A stretch of DNA of 64,000 nucleotides from Chitinophaga tropicalis (GTDB lineage Bacteria > Bacteroidota > Bacteroidia > Chitinophagales > Chitinophagaceae). The DNA lies in the NCBI RefSeq assembly GCF_009758205.1, contig NZ_WRXN01000007.1:186001-250000 (forward strand), given 5' to 3'. The notes under the pieces were generated by a model. It had not been told where the DNA came from. It worked only from the letters and a program-made list of their open reading frames with translations, and ran no database searches. The translations under genes were made by a program, and so were the position numbers. Positions 53,532-62,241 of the stretch are shown one piece after another. Positions within the stretch are counted from its first letter, which is position 1. Each line of letters starts with the position of its first letter.

Positions 53532-53568
53532 AAAAAAACGCTTTCACCAAAAGTGAAAGCGTTTTTTT
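53532..53568. terminator. Bidirectional terminator between cysN and tdh
   Basis: CGCTTTCAC-CAAAA-GTGAAAGCG flanked by seven A and seven T, placed between convergent genes. Confidence 0.9.
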
Positions 53569-53583
53569 ATATACTTTATTGAC

Positions 53584-54528
53584 TTATTTAGCCAGGTTCT
53601 TCAACATATCTGTTGTCATCTTCTCCAGGCAATACTCCGGTTTCCAGCCCCAGTCAGCGCGCGCCAGCTCATCATCAATACTCTGTGGCCATCCATCCGC
53701 TATCTGCTGACGGTAATCCGGTTCATAACTGATAGTGAACTCAGGGATATGCTTTTTGATCTCTGCTGCTATTTCCTTAGGAGAAAAGCTCATAGCGCCC
53801 AGGTTATAGGAAGAGCGCACGGAGATCTTGCTCTTATCAGCCTCCATCAGTTCTATGGTAGCACGGATAGCATCCGGCATGTACATCATAGGGAGATAAG
53901 TACCTTCAGAAAGGAAGCAGGTGTATTTCTTCTCTTCCAACGCTTCATGGAAGATCTCGATAGCATAATCTGTAGTGCCACCACCCGGGGCTGACTTATA
54001 GCTGATCAGGCCCGGATAGCGCAGGCTGCGCACATCCACACCATAACGGTGATTATAATATTCACACCAGCGCTCTCCTGCAAATTTGCTGATACCATAA
54101 ATGGTAGTTGGTTCGATAATAGTATGCTGAGGTGTTGTTTCTTTTGGTGAATCAGGACCAAAAACAGCGATGGAGCTGGGCCAGTAGACCTTGTCAATAC
54201 CTTCTTCCTTGGCAATATCCAGTACGTTCAGCAGGCTCTGCATGTTGATATGCCATGCCAGCAGGGGGTTCTTTTCACCGGTGGCAGAAAGGATTGCTGC
54301 CAGCAGGTAGATCTGGGTGATATTGTGACGGATAACCAGTACGTGCAGCATCTCTTTATTCATTACATCCAGCGATACGTAAGGTCCGGACCCTTTCAGC
54401 AGGTCATGTTCCTCGCGCAGATCGGAGGCGATCACATTTGTATCTCCGTACATTTTCCTCAATGCCAGGGTCAGTTCTACTCCAATCTGCCCGCAGGCAC
54501 CAATTACCAGTATTTTATCTTTCTTCAT
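53584..54528 (-). CDS. NAD-dependent L-threonine dehydrogenase (extended SDR type)
   Basis: A 314-aa enzyme of the epimerase-like short-chain family. It starts KILVIGACGQIGVELTLAL (NAD loop), has YLLAAILSATGEKNPLLAW, YWPSSIAVFGPD, the catalytic YGISKFAGE (Tyr, Lys) and RSLRYPGLISYKSAPGGGT, the pattern of Bacteroidota-type threonine dehydrogenases that make 2-amino-3-ketobutyrate. No sugar epimerase-specific features were noted. Monocistronic. Confidence 0.85.
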   Translation of the reverse strand: MKKDKILVIGACGQIGVELTLALRKMYGDTNVIASDLREEHDLLKGSGPYVSLDVMNKEMLHVLVIRHNITQIYLLAAILSATGEKNPLLAWHINMQSLLNVLDIAKEEGIDKVYWPSSIAVFGPDSPKETTPQHTIIEPTTIYGISKFAGERWCEYYNHRYGVDVRSLRYPGLISYKSAPGGGTTDYAIEIFHEALEEKKYTCFLSEGTYLPMMYMPDAIRATIELMEADKSKISVRSSYNLGAMSFSPKEIAAEIKKHIPEFTISYEPDYRQQIADGWPQSIDDELARADWGWKPEYCLEKMTTDMLKNLAK

Positions 54529-54724
54529 GCTTATTCTCGAATTAATGGCTTTTAATTCAGAACGTAATATTAACGGCTTCCTGAATAATTATAAACAGAT
54601 GGCCTCAGTGCATGACAATGTGGTAACAATTCGTACAATGGCCATAAAACAGAAGCAGCCGCAGCAATCACTTTGTATTTTGCATTTACAATATTATGAC
54701 AATTCCAGGTCAGTTGAAATAGTG

Positions 54725-54732
54725 TAACTTTG
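54725..54732 (+). promoter_or_regulatory. -7 element upstream of kdsA
   Basis: TAACTTTG matches TAnnTTTG 19 bp before the kdsA start. No clear -33 element. Confidence 0.45.
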
Positions 54733-54751
54733 CCATCTCAAATAAAATTTC

Positions 54752-55576
54752 ATGTCAGCAACAACACATCTGAAGTCACTGTTCAAAGAACAATATAACG
54801 AAGAGAACTTCTTCCTGATAGCCGGGCCCTGCGTAGTAGAAGACGAAGCACTGCTGATGCATGTAGCTGAAAAAGTGTCCGGGATCTGTAAACGTTTAAA
54901 CATCCCGTATATATTCAAGGCTTCCTACCGTAAAGCCAACCGTACAAGTATAAACTCTTTCAGCGGCGTGGGAGATGTGGAAGGGCTTGACCTTTTGCAG
55001 AAAACAGGTCAGACCTTTAACCTGCCTGTTACTACAGATATTCACTCTGCTGCCGAAGCCGCCATGGCTGCAGCTTATGTGGATATATTGCAGATACCGG
55101 CCTTCCTTTGCAGGCAGACAGATATCCTGGTAGCTGCTGCTGAAACAGGCAAATTTGTGAATGTGAAGAAAGGGCAATTTGTAAGCGGGGAAGCTATGAA
55201 ATTTGCGGCAGAGAAGGTTAAACAGGCCGGCAATGATAAAGTATGGCTTACTGAACGTGGTACTACATTCGGCTACCAGGACCTGGTAGTGGATTACCGT
55301 AATATTCCGATTATGCGTGAACATGGTGTTCCGGTAATCATGGACTGCACCCATTCCCTGCAACAGCCTAACCAGACCAGCGGCGTAACAGGCGGCAATC
55401 CAAAACTGATAGGTACTATTGCCAAAGCAGCTATTGCCACGGGTGCTGACGGGTTGTTCATAGAAACACATCCCAACCCTGCCAAAGCTAAATCTGATGG
55501 GGCTAATATGCTTCATCTGGATCTGCTGGAAGAGTTACTTGAGCAACTGGTGAAGATCAGGGCTGCTGTCAGATAA
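54752..55576 (+). CDS. kdsA: 3-deoxy-8-phosphooctulonate synthase
   Basis: KdsA condenses PEP and arabinose 5-phosphate to KDO 8-phosphate for lipopolysaccharide core synthesis. The 274-aa barrel has FFLIAGPCVVEDEALLMH, FKASYRKANRTSINSFSGVG, PVTTDIHS, IPAFLCRQTDIL, NVKKGQF and ERGTTFGYQDLVVDYRN, all typical. Asn near residue 26 is absent in the usual place, so metal dependence is not claimed. Confidence 0.95.
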   Translation: MSATTHLKSLFKEQYNEENFFLIAGPCVVEDEALLMHVAEKVSGICKRLNIPYIFKASYRKANRTSINSFSGVGDVEGLDLLQKTGQTFNLPVTTDIHSAAEAAMAAAYVDILQIPAFLCRQTDILVAAAETGKFVNVKKGQFVSGEAMKFAAEKVKQAGNDKVWLTERGTTFGYQDLVVDYRNIPIMREHGVPVIMDCTHSLQQPNQTSGVTGGNPKLIGTIAKAAIATGADGLFIETHPNPAKAKSDGANMLHLDLLEELLEQLVKIRAAVR

Positions 55577-55585
55577 AACCAGGTC

Positions 55586-55638
55586 AAAAAACACAAAAAC
55601 CGCTTTCGCCTTCGGCGAAAGCGGTTTTTGTGTTTTTT
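55586..55638. terminator. Long bidirectional terminator after kdsA
   Basis: Two perfect 25-bp arms (55586-55610, 55614-55638) around TTC. The core is CCGCTTTCGCC/GGCGAAAGCGG with A- and T-rich outer parts. Confidence 0.9.
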
Positions 55639-55690
55639 GAGGACGGGGATCCGGCCCTGCGGCCGGCTAAGAATTTAAACCGGTACATTA
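55633..55690. repeat. Dispersed repeat, copy 1
   Basis: TTTTTTGAGGACG, a variable 11-nt part, then CTGCGGCCGGCTAAGAATTT and a diverging end. A second copy with the same order lies at 57601-57657. In this copy CCGGCC-CTGC-GGCCGG forms a hairpin. It follows a terminator and ends 92 bp before the next start codon. Confidence 0.8.
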
Positions 55691-55782
55691 TCCGCGACTA
55701 TTACCTCTTTGTAGTCTATAGACTTTTTATTAACTTCAGATAACTGTCTATAAACTTCGATAATACCCAAAAAATACTCAAC

Positions 55783-56184
55783 ATGATCCACTTACAAGAT
55801 GTAAAAACAGGAGATACCGTTCTGGTAGAGTATGAAGGAAACAAAGTTGAAGGCCACGTTCTGGAGGTTAACCGTGAAGACAAACAGGTATGTGTAAAAA
55901 CCGGGGAGCAGGTATTCTGGTATGAATTAAAAGCCCTCCACCCCCTTCCGCTGAACGAAGAACAACTGCTGAAGCTTAAATTCACACCAGATGTATCATC
56001 ATCCAATGGCACAGGAGCACGTATATACGTTCGCGGGCCATTCACTGTAAGGCTGTACCACTATGACGGGCATGAAGTAACCCGGCTTGATTACAGGGAT
56101 GAGCACCGGGAAATCAAACATTCCATTACGGTGAACCAGTTACAGAACCATTATCATGAGATGACCAACTTCCATCTCGACTAG
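55783..56184 (+). CDS. Conserved protein of unknown function (133 aa)
   Basis: No named family is recognised. The first 60 residues (VKTGDTVLVEYEGNKVEGHV, FWYELKALHPLPLNEEQLLK) look like a small beta-barrel, and the second half (ARIYVRGPFTVRLYHYDGHE, QLQNHYHEMTNFHLD) is a separate beta domain. No signal peptide or membrane segment. Monocistronic between two terminators. Proteins of this kind seem common in Chitinophagaceae (from memory). Confidence 0.75.
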   Translation: MIHLQDVKTGDTVLVEYEGNKVEGHVLEVNREDKQVCVKTGEQVFWYELKALHPLPLNEEQLLKLKFTPDVSSSNGTGARIYVRGPFTVRLYHYDGHEVTRLDYRDEHREIKHSITVNQLQNHYHEMTNFHLD

Positions 56185-56250
56185 GAATATTGTCACTTTA
56201 CTAACCTTTTTTATAAAAAACAGGCAGCACCGCTCTCCCTGTCAAAAAAA

Positions 56251-56283
56251 ACGCTTCTGTCTTTGTAACAGAAGCGTTTTTTA
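56251..56283. terminator. Bidirectional terminator
   Basis: ACGCTTCTGT (56251-56260) and ACAGAAGCGT (56268-56277) with a 7-nt loop, flanked by A- and T-runs, between convergent genes. Confidence 0.85.
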
Positions 56284-56301
56284 TGTTTAAGAAACAGGTT
56301 A

Positions 56302-57102
56302 TTACTGGAGTAACAGCGTATCTACAGCAGTTACTTTACCAGTTTCTACTACAACTCCATCTTTCACAGCACTGCTCAGCAGTGTATCAGTAGGAATGAA
56401 ATGCAGGGAATATGTACCGGCTGTGATGCCTTTCAGTAAATAACCGCCGCCAATACCACTGTAAGTGCTTGCTACGGTGTCAGTTCCGTTTAGTACAAGT
56501 ACTGCTGTAGGCAGTGTGGCAGGCAGCACGGCTCCTTTGATACTTCCGCCCTGAGCTTCCAGTACGGTCCTGATAACAGGTTTCAGGATATACTTTCCTG
56601 CATCGCCGGCAGGATGAACGGATTTAGCCACATCGAAATCCAGCAGCAGTTTGTAGAGGATGCCTTCAGTTACGGACATGTTGATCTTCAGCTTTACGCC
56701 GGATGATTGTCCGCTGGGAGTCTGCAGGTGTATTGAATCACCTTCATTTGTTACTACCCAGTTGTTGTCACCCAGTACAAGGCGGATCTCCTTAATAGTC
56801 CCGGAAGCGATCTCGGCGTCTGCCAGAACGGTATCCTGGTCATTTACCAGGGTCAGCAGGTTATATAAACCTTTTTTTACCCCCGGTAATGCTTGCCAGC
56901 CATTATCGTCGCTCTCATTGTAATTAACATTAACTTCCTGAACATCAATGTATACAGCTTTGTAATCTCCCGGATCGTCAGTTAACGCTACCTGGAGCCT
57001 TGATTTACCACTGTTGTTGTCTTTAGAACATGAAGTTGAGAAGAGAGTAGTGCTCAGCAACATCAGACCGTAAGCGATGTGCTTCAGTGCAGGCTTTTTC
57101 AT
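56302..57102 (-). CDS. DUF4382 domain lipoprotein
   Basis: A 266-aa protein starting MKKPALKHIAYGLMLLSTTL with lipobox STSC (Cys about residue 24), so a lipoprotein. The DUF4382 domain begins SRLQVALTDDPGDYKAVYID and is followed by a carboxypeptidase-regulatory-like beta sandwich (GSIKGAVLPATLPTAVLVLN). An ATG 18 codons upstream is rejected because it would bury the signal peptide. DUF4382 proteins are extracytoplasmic and of unknown function. Confidence 0.88.
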   Translation of the reverse strand: MKKPALKHIAYGLMLLSTTLFSTSCSKDNNSGKSRLQVALTDDPGDYKAVYIDVQEVNVNYNESDDNGWQALPGVKKGLYNLLTLVNDQDTVLADAEIASGTIKEIRLVLGDNNWVVTNEGDSIHLQTPSGQSSGVKLKINMSVTEGILYKLLLDFDVAKSVHPAGDAGKYILKPVIRTVLEAQGGSIKGAVLPATLPTAVLVLNGTDTVASTYSGIGGGYLLKGITAGTYSLHFIPTDTLLSSAVKDGVVVETGKVTAVDTLLLQ

Positions 57103-57212
57103 CTTGTATATGTATTTGGTTAAAATTTTCCCGTTTTTCATCGAACAATTGCCCAACGAAAATATAAATATTTCCTAATACATATAACAATTAGTAAAAA
57201 TAATTTATTGAC

Positions 57213-57434
57213 TCAGAGATACCGGAGGGGGTTCCTGCGGGCGTTCAGGATATAATTCTTCATATTCACCCAGAAGGCCATGATCATGTATACAATGAGT
57301 GGGGACCCCATAGTAATGAAAGAGGTATAGATAAAAAACAGGCGGATCCGGGAAGTGGCTATGCCCAGCTTGTTGCCGATAGCCGTACAAACCCCAAAGG
57401 CCTGCCATTCCACAAAATCTTTGAATCTATTCAT
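57213..57434 (-). CDS. PspC domain protein
   Basis: A 73-aa membrane protein: GVCTAIGNKLGIATSRIRLF followed by a hydrophobic helix (FIYTSFITMGSPLIVYMIMAF), the PspC fold linked to the phage-shock response. CAAATTTA at 57439-57446 (minus-strand -7 TAAATTTG) is only 4 bp from the ATG, so the mRNA has almost no leader. Confidence 0.85.
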   Translation of the reverse strand: MNRFKDFVEWQAFGVCTAIGNKLGIATSRIRLFFIYTSFITMGSPLIVYMIMAFWVNMKNYILNARRNPLRYL

Positions 57435-57446
57435 ATATCAAATTTA

Positions 57447-57744
57447 TTACAAACTCAGCGGAAAAACAAGTGGCGGACCGGTGTTATATAACTGCTGATG
57501 TACTATGGCAGTGGCTTACGGGAATCAGGGATAAATTATGATTTTTAGAGGCTCAACGGTATCACTATACTCTTACGGTGGCGTACCTCAGTAAAAGCGA
57601 TTTTTTGAGGACGCTTTTTGGGTCTGCGGCCGGCTAAGAATTTAGACTGGTGCACTACCTACTCTTACATATCTTTTAAAAACTTGTTGAATTTAATTAA
57701 TTTCGCGGGTGCATTTTCTAACCGGTCTTAAATAATTTCTTTCC
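57447..57744. other. Intergenic region before the second aconitase gene
   Basis: Non-coding; holds the second copy of the dispersed repeat (57601-57657), preceded by a weak stem AAAAGCG/CGCTTTT at about 57593-57618. The aconitase promoter is not obvious; TAATTTCG at about 57698 is the closest to a -7 element. Confidence 0.4.
57601..57657. repeat. Dispersed repeat, copy 2
   Basis: Same order as copy 1: TTTTTTGAGGACG, a different 10-nt part, CTGCGGCCGGCTAAGAATTT, then GACTGGTGCACTA against AACCGGTACATTA. It ends 87 bp before the aconitase start, nearly the same distance as copy 1 from its downstream gene. Confidence 0.8.
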
Positions 57745-60015
57745 ATGGTGTTTGATATTGAAATGATTAAAAAAGTGTATGCGGCAATGCCGGGTAAGGT
57801 GGAAGCTACCCGTAAACTGCTGGGACGTCCGCTTACACTATCTGAAAAGATCTTATACGCTCACTTATATGCACCTACTACAGCTGCGTACGAGCGCGGA
57901 AAGTCTTATGTGGAGTTTGCTCCCGATCGTGTAGCTATGCAGGATGCCACTGCACAGATGGCCCTTCTGCAATTCATGACCTGTGGCCGTGACAAAGTAG
58001 CTGTTCCCTCTACCGTACACTGCGATCACCTCATTCAAGCCAAGACAGGCGCAGATGCAGATCTGGCCACTGCCGTGGATACCAATAAGGAAGTATATGA
58101 ATTCCTCTCTTCCATTTCCAATAAATATGGCATCGGTTTCTGGAAACCAGGCGCCGGTATTATTCACCAGGTTGTACTGGAAAACTATGCTTTTCCGGGT
58201 GGCCTGATGATCGGAACAGACTCCCACACTCCTAACGCCGGCGGTTTAGGCATGCTGGCTATCGGTGTTGGTGGCGCCGACGCAGTAGATGTAATGGCAG
58301 GTCTGCCCTGGGAGCTGAAAATGCCAAAACTGATAGGTGTAAAACTGACAGGTAAACTGAGCGGATGGGTTTCTCCTAAAGACGTGATCCTGAAAGTAGC
58401 AGGTATCCTGACCGTTAAAGGCGGGACCGGCTGCATCGTTGAATATTTCGGTGAAGGTGCTGATAACCTGAGCGCAACAGGTAAAGGTACTATCTGTAAC
58501 ATGGGTGCGGAAATAGGTGCTACCTGTTCCGTATTTGCTTACGACACCAAGATCTCTGACTACCTGAAAGCTACAGAGCGTGCTGAAATAGCTGCACTGG
58601 CTGATGGTATCAAAGATACCCTGCGTCCTGACGCTGAAGTTTATGCTGATCCTTCCAAATACTACGACCAGGTGATAGAGATCAACCTGAACGAGCTGGA
58701 GCCTCACGTAAACGGTCCGTTCACTCCTGACCTGGCATGGCCTATCTCCAAATTTGCACAGGCGGTAAAAGAAAACAACTGGCCTGAGAAACTGGAAGTA
58801 GCCCTGATTGGTTCCTGCACAAACTCTTCTTATGAAGATATTTCCCGTGCGGCTTCCCTGGCTAAACAGGCGGTTGACAAAAACCTGGACGTAAAAGCTG
58901 AATATACCATCACTCCCGGTTCTGAACTGGTACGTTTTACCATTGAAAGAGACGGACTGCTGAATACTTTTGACCAGATAGGCGGTGTTGTACTGGCTAA
59001 CGCCTGCGGCCCCTGTATTGGTCAATGGGCCCGTCATATAGACGATCCTAACCGTAAGAACTCCATCATCACTTCCTTCAACCGTAACTTCGCTAAGAGG
59101 AATGATGGTCTGGCGGCTACACATGCTTTCGTTGCTTCTCCTGAAATAGTGACTGCCCTGGCAATTGCAGGTGACCTGACCTTCAACCCGCTGACAGACA
59201 CCCTGAGAAACAAGGATGGCAAAGAAGTGAAACTGGACGAGCCTACCGGTTTTGAACTGCCAGCCAAAGGTTTTGCCGTAGATGATCCGGGTTATCAGGC
59301 GCCTGCTGCCGATGGTAGCGGTGTTCAGGTGATCGTATCTCCTACCAGCGACCGTCTGCAACTGCTTGCTCCGTTCGCTGCATGGGAAGGCACTGATCTG
59401 AAAGGCCTGAAACTGCTCATCAAAGCAAAAGGTAAATGTACTACTGACCACATCTCTATGGCTGGTCCGTGGTTAAAATACCGTGGTCATCTGGACAACA
59501 TCTCCAACAACATGCTGATCGGTGCTGTTAACGCATTCAATGAAAAAACCGATAACGTCAAGAACCAGCTAACCGGCGAATATGCAGGCGTACCTGTTGT
59601 ACAGCGTGCTTACAAAGCTGCTGACATTGGTTCTATCGTAGTAGGCGATGAAAACTATGGTGAAGGCTCCAGTCGCGAACACGCTGCAATGGAACCACGT
59701 CACCTGGGCGTACGCGCTATCCTGGTTAAATCATTTGCCCGTATCCACGAAACCAACCTGAAAAAGCAGGGTATGCTCGGTCTTACCTTTGCTAATAAGG
59801 AAGATTACGATAAGATCCAGGAAGATGATACCTTCGATATTCTAGGACTGACCACTTTCGCTCCGGGCAAACCGCTGACCGTTGTTGCCAACCACAAAGA
59901 CGGCAGCAAAGACGAGATCGTTGTAAACCATACTTACAATGAACAGCAGATCGAATGGTTTAAAGCCGGTGGTGCACTGAACGTGATCCGTGCACAGTTT
60001 GCGAAAAAAGCATAA
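57745..60015 (+). CDS. acn: Aconitate hydratase, mitochondrial/AcnA type
   Basis: A 756-aa aconitase of the TCA cycle, citrate to isocitrate. The architecture is that of mitochondrial aconitase: ATAQMALLQFMTCG and STVHCDHLIQA, the first cluster cysteine in IGSCTNSSYED, the pair in NACGPCIGQW, DHISMAGPWLKYRG and GEGSSREHAA in the swivel domain. Full length. With acnB at 1868-4669 the organism has two unrelated-architecture aconitases. Confidence 0.95.
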   Translation: MVFDIEMIKKVYAAMPGKVEATRKLLGRPLTLSEKILYAHLYAPTTAAYERGKSYVEFAPDRVAMQDATAQMALLQFMTCGRDKVAVPSTVHCDHLIQAKTGADADLATAVDTNKEVYEFLSSISNKYGIGFWKPGAGIIHQVVLENYAFPGGLMIGTDSHTPNAGGLGMLAIGVGGADAVDVMAGLPWELKMPKLIGVKLTGKLSGWVSPKDVILKVAGILTVKGGTGCIVEYFGEGADNLSATGKGTICNMGAEIGATCSVFAYDTKISDYLKATERAEIAALADGIKDTLRPDAEVYADPSKYYDQVIEINLNELEPHVNGPFTPDLAWPISKFAQAVKENNWPEKLEVALIGSCTNSSYEDISRAASLAKQAVDKNLDVKAEYTITPGSELVRFTIERDGLLNTFDQIGGVVLANACGPCIGQWARHIDDPNRKNSIITSFNRNFAKRNDGLAATHAFVASPEIVTALAIAGDLTFNPLTDTLRNKDGKEVKLDEPTGFELPAKGFAVDDPGYQAPAADGSGVQVIVSPTSDRLQLLAPFAAWEGTDLKGLKLLIKAKGKCTTDHISMAGPWLKYRGHLDNISNNMLIGAVNAFNEKTDNVKNQLTGEYAGVPVVQRAYKAADIGSIVVGDENYGEGSSREHAAMEPRHLGVRAILVKSFARIHETNLKKQGMLGLTFANKEDYDKIQEDDTFDILGLTTFAPGKPLTVVANHKDGSKDEIVVNHTYNEQQIEWFKAGGALNVIRAQFAKKA

Positions 60016-60040
60016 TTACAGCTGCGGCTATAGATAACAG

Positions 60041-60077
60041 AACATCCCGTCTACTTTCGTAAGACGGGATGTTTGCT
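60041..60077 (+). terminator. Aconitase terminator
   Basis: AACATCCCGTCT (60041-60052) pairs with AGACGGGATGTT (60062-60073), then TGCTTT. Confidence 0.75.
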
Positions 60078-60096
60078 TTATATAATATACTATTTT

Positions 60097-60708
60097 ATGC
60101 TGAGAACAACCTGGCAGCAGTTAATGCTGCAATTCACAGATAACCCTGCTATCATTGAAAAGGGCTATAATATCATTATCAGCAATTATTCTGCGGCTGG
60201 CAGGCATTATCATAACCTGCAACACCTGGAGGCATTGCTGCAGCTGCAACAGCAATATGCCTCTGCTATCAGGGATAATAATACCCTGCAGCTGGCCATT
60301 TTCTTCCATGATCTCATCTATGACGTAAAGAAGGGAGATAATGAAGAACAGAGCGCCCTGGCTGCCATCCGTTTCCTTGAACCACTCCCCTGCCCTGCAG
60401 AGAAAATAGCGACCTATATCAGAGCTACCAAAACACATCAGAATCCTGATCATGATGAAGACCTGGATTATTTCCTGGACTTTGACCTGTCTGTACTGGG
60501 GGCTTCTGCTGAAGCGTATAAGGCATATACGGCCCAGATCAGGCAGGAATACAGGGTTTACCCTGATATGTTATATAAACCCGGCAGAAGGAAGGTATTA
60601 CAGCATTTTCTGGGCCTGCCGTTCATTTATAAGACCAATATATTCCGGGAGAAGTATGAAGCTCAGGCCAGGGTTAATCTTCAGAACGAACTGAGGGAAT
60701 TGGAATAA
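60097..60708 (+). CDS. HD-domain-like metal-dependent phosphohydrolase
   Basis: A 203-aa protein. HYHNLQHLEALL gives the first histidines, FFHDLIYD the HD pair, and FLDFDLSVLG the last aspartate, the pattern of predicted HD superfamily hydrolases. It also has SALAAIRFLEPL and TKTHQ. Start at MLRTTWQQLM; an ATG 8 codons upstream lies in the terminator of the preceding gene. Substrate unknown. Confidence 0.85.
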   Translation: MLRTTWQQLMLQFTDNPAIIEKGYNIIISNYSAAGRHYHNLQHLEALLQLQQQYASAIRDNNTLQLAIFFHDLIYDVKKGDNEEQSALAAIRFLEPLPCPAEKIATYIRATKTHQNPDHDEDLDYFLDFDLSVLGASAEAYKAYTAQIRQEYRVYPDMLYKPGRRKVLQHFLGLPFIYKTNIFREKYEAQARVNLQNELRELE

Positions 60709-60751
60709 CGCGTAAATTAAATATTCAGCGGCCTGCGGCCCACCTCACCAT

Positions 60752-61243
60752 TTATTTCGGCAGCTCTATCACCTCCAGGTTACTGATATTTCCGTCTGCC
60801 AGATCAAAACGCAACAAGGTTTTCACTTTATGCCATCCCTGCTGCCCACAGGCGCCTGGGTTCATGTGCAGCAGCTTCAGTGCAGGATCGGGCATGACTT
60901 TCAGTATATGTGAATGGCCGCATATAAACAGCTTAGGAGTACTTTTCAGTAACAATTCCTTTACGCCGGGCGCATATTTACCCGGATATCCGCCAATATG
61001 CGTTATAAAAACAGGCACATTCTCTACAGTAAACTCCAGGTTCAGCGGATAACGCACCCGCAGGTCTGCCCCATCTATATTGCCATAAACTGCCCGGAAA
61101 GGCTTAAATGCCTCCAGCTGGTCTGCCAGGTCTGTAGTGCCAATATCTCCCGCGTGCCATACCTCGTCTACTTTATCAAAGTATTTAAACACCTGCGGAT
61201 GGAGATAACTATGAGTATCAGACATTAACCCTATCTTCTTCAT
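60752..61243 (-). CDS. YfcE-type metallophosphoesterase
   Basis: A 163-aa cytosolic phosphodiesterase of the calcineurin-like superfamily: MSDTHSYLHP, WHAGDIGTTD, AVYGNIDGAD, VFITHIGGYPG and FICGHSHILK carry the metal ligands. Minus-strand -7 TACTTTTG (61266-61259) precedes the start by 15 bp. Substrate unknown. Confidence 0.92.
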   Translation of the reverse strand: MKKIGLMSDTHSYLHPQVFKYFDKVDEVWHAGDIGTTDLADQLEAFKPFRAVYGNIDGADLRVRYPLNLEFTVENVPVFITHIGGYPGKYAPGVKELLLKSTPKLFICGHSHILKVMPDPALKLLHMNPGACGQQGWHKVKTLLRFDLADGNISNLEVIELPK

Positions 61244-61318
61244 ATTTCAAAATTGCGCCAAAAGTAAAATAACAAGGGTACATTTCGTATTTTACAAGAC
61301 AATATATATTTCCGTTCT

Positions 61319-62182
61319 ATGCAAACTGATATTACCGGCAGATTATTGATCTGCTGTCCTGACCGGCCAGGTATTGTTGCCGGGGTGTCCCGGTTCCTTT
61401 ATGCCTGCGGCGCCAATATTCTTGACGCCAGCCAGCATAGTACAGATCCGAAAGAAGGACTTTTTTTTATGCGGATGGTGTTCCATCTTGAGAACACTGC
61501 GCTTACACAGGAGCAGCTGGAAAAGGATTTCCAGGAAAAAGTAGCAGCTCCGCTGGAGATGGAGTGGCAGATCAATTATACCAGTCACCGGAAAAAGATG
61601 GCCATCATGGTATCAAAATACGACCATTGCCTGATGGAACTGCTTTTACGCTGGCGCAGCGGGGAATTGCCCGTTGATATTCCCCTGGTGATCTCCAACC
61701 ATGAAGACCTTCGTGAACTGACAGAAGATTTTGGTATTCCCTTCCATTACCTGCCTGTTAACCCGGCCAATAAAGCACAACGGGAACAGGAAGCTATTCA
61801 GCTGATCAGGGACAGTCAGTCAGACTTTATAGTACTGGCCCGTTACATGCAGATACTCAGCCACAATTTTGTAAGTGAATTTCCGGGAAAGATCATCAAT
61901 ATACATCACTCCTTCCTTCCGGCCTTTGCAGGCGCCAATCCTTATAAAAATGCCTATACACGCGGTGTTAAACTGATAGGTGCAACGGCGCATTATGTTA
62001 CTGACGACCTGGATGAAGGGCCCATCATTGACCAGGATGTAGCGCGGGTAAGCCATAAACATGCTGTGAATGACCTGGTAATGCTGGGGCGCGATATAGA
62101 AAGACAGGTATTAACAAGAGCTGTAGTAGCGCATATAGAAGACAGGGTCATTGTACATGGTAATAAGACTATCGTATTCTGA
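61319..62182 (+). CDS. purU: Formyltetrahydrofolate deformylase
   Basis: PurU hydrolyses 10-formyl-THF to formate and THF, balancing one-carbon units. The 287-aa protein has an N-terminal ACT domain (LLICCPDRPGIVAGVSRFLY) and a formyltransferase-like domain with VLARYMQILS, INIHHSFLPAFAGANPY (Asn/His catalytic), and HYVTDDLDEGPII with the catalytic Asp. Divergent from the phosphoesterase gene. Confidence 0.95.
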   Translation: MQTDITGRLLICCPDRPGIVAGVSRFLYACGANILDASQHSTDPKEGLFFMRMVFHLENTALTQEQLEKDFQEKVAAPLEMEWQINYTSHRKKMAIMVSKYDHCLMELLLRWRSGELPVDIPLVISNHEDLRELTEDFGIPFHYLPVNPANKAQREQEAIQLIRDSQSDFIVLARYMQILSHNFVSEFPGKIINIHHSFLPAFAGANPYKNAYTRGVKLIGATAHYVTDDLDEGPIIDQDVARVSHKHAVNDLVMLGRDIERQVLTRAVVAHIEDRVIVHGNKTIVF

Positions 62183-62187
62183 TAAAA

Positions 62188-62220
62188 AAAGCGTTCCTGT
62201 TATACCAACAGGAACGCTTT
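62188..62220. terminator. Bidirectional terminator between purU and the secreted-protein gene
   Basis: AAAGCGTTCCTGTT and AACAGGAACGCTTT arms with a 5-nt loop, flanked by A-rich and T/A-rich sequence. Confidence 0.85.
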
Positions 62221-62241
62221 AAATAATGTTTTCAGAAGAAA

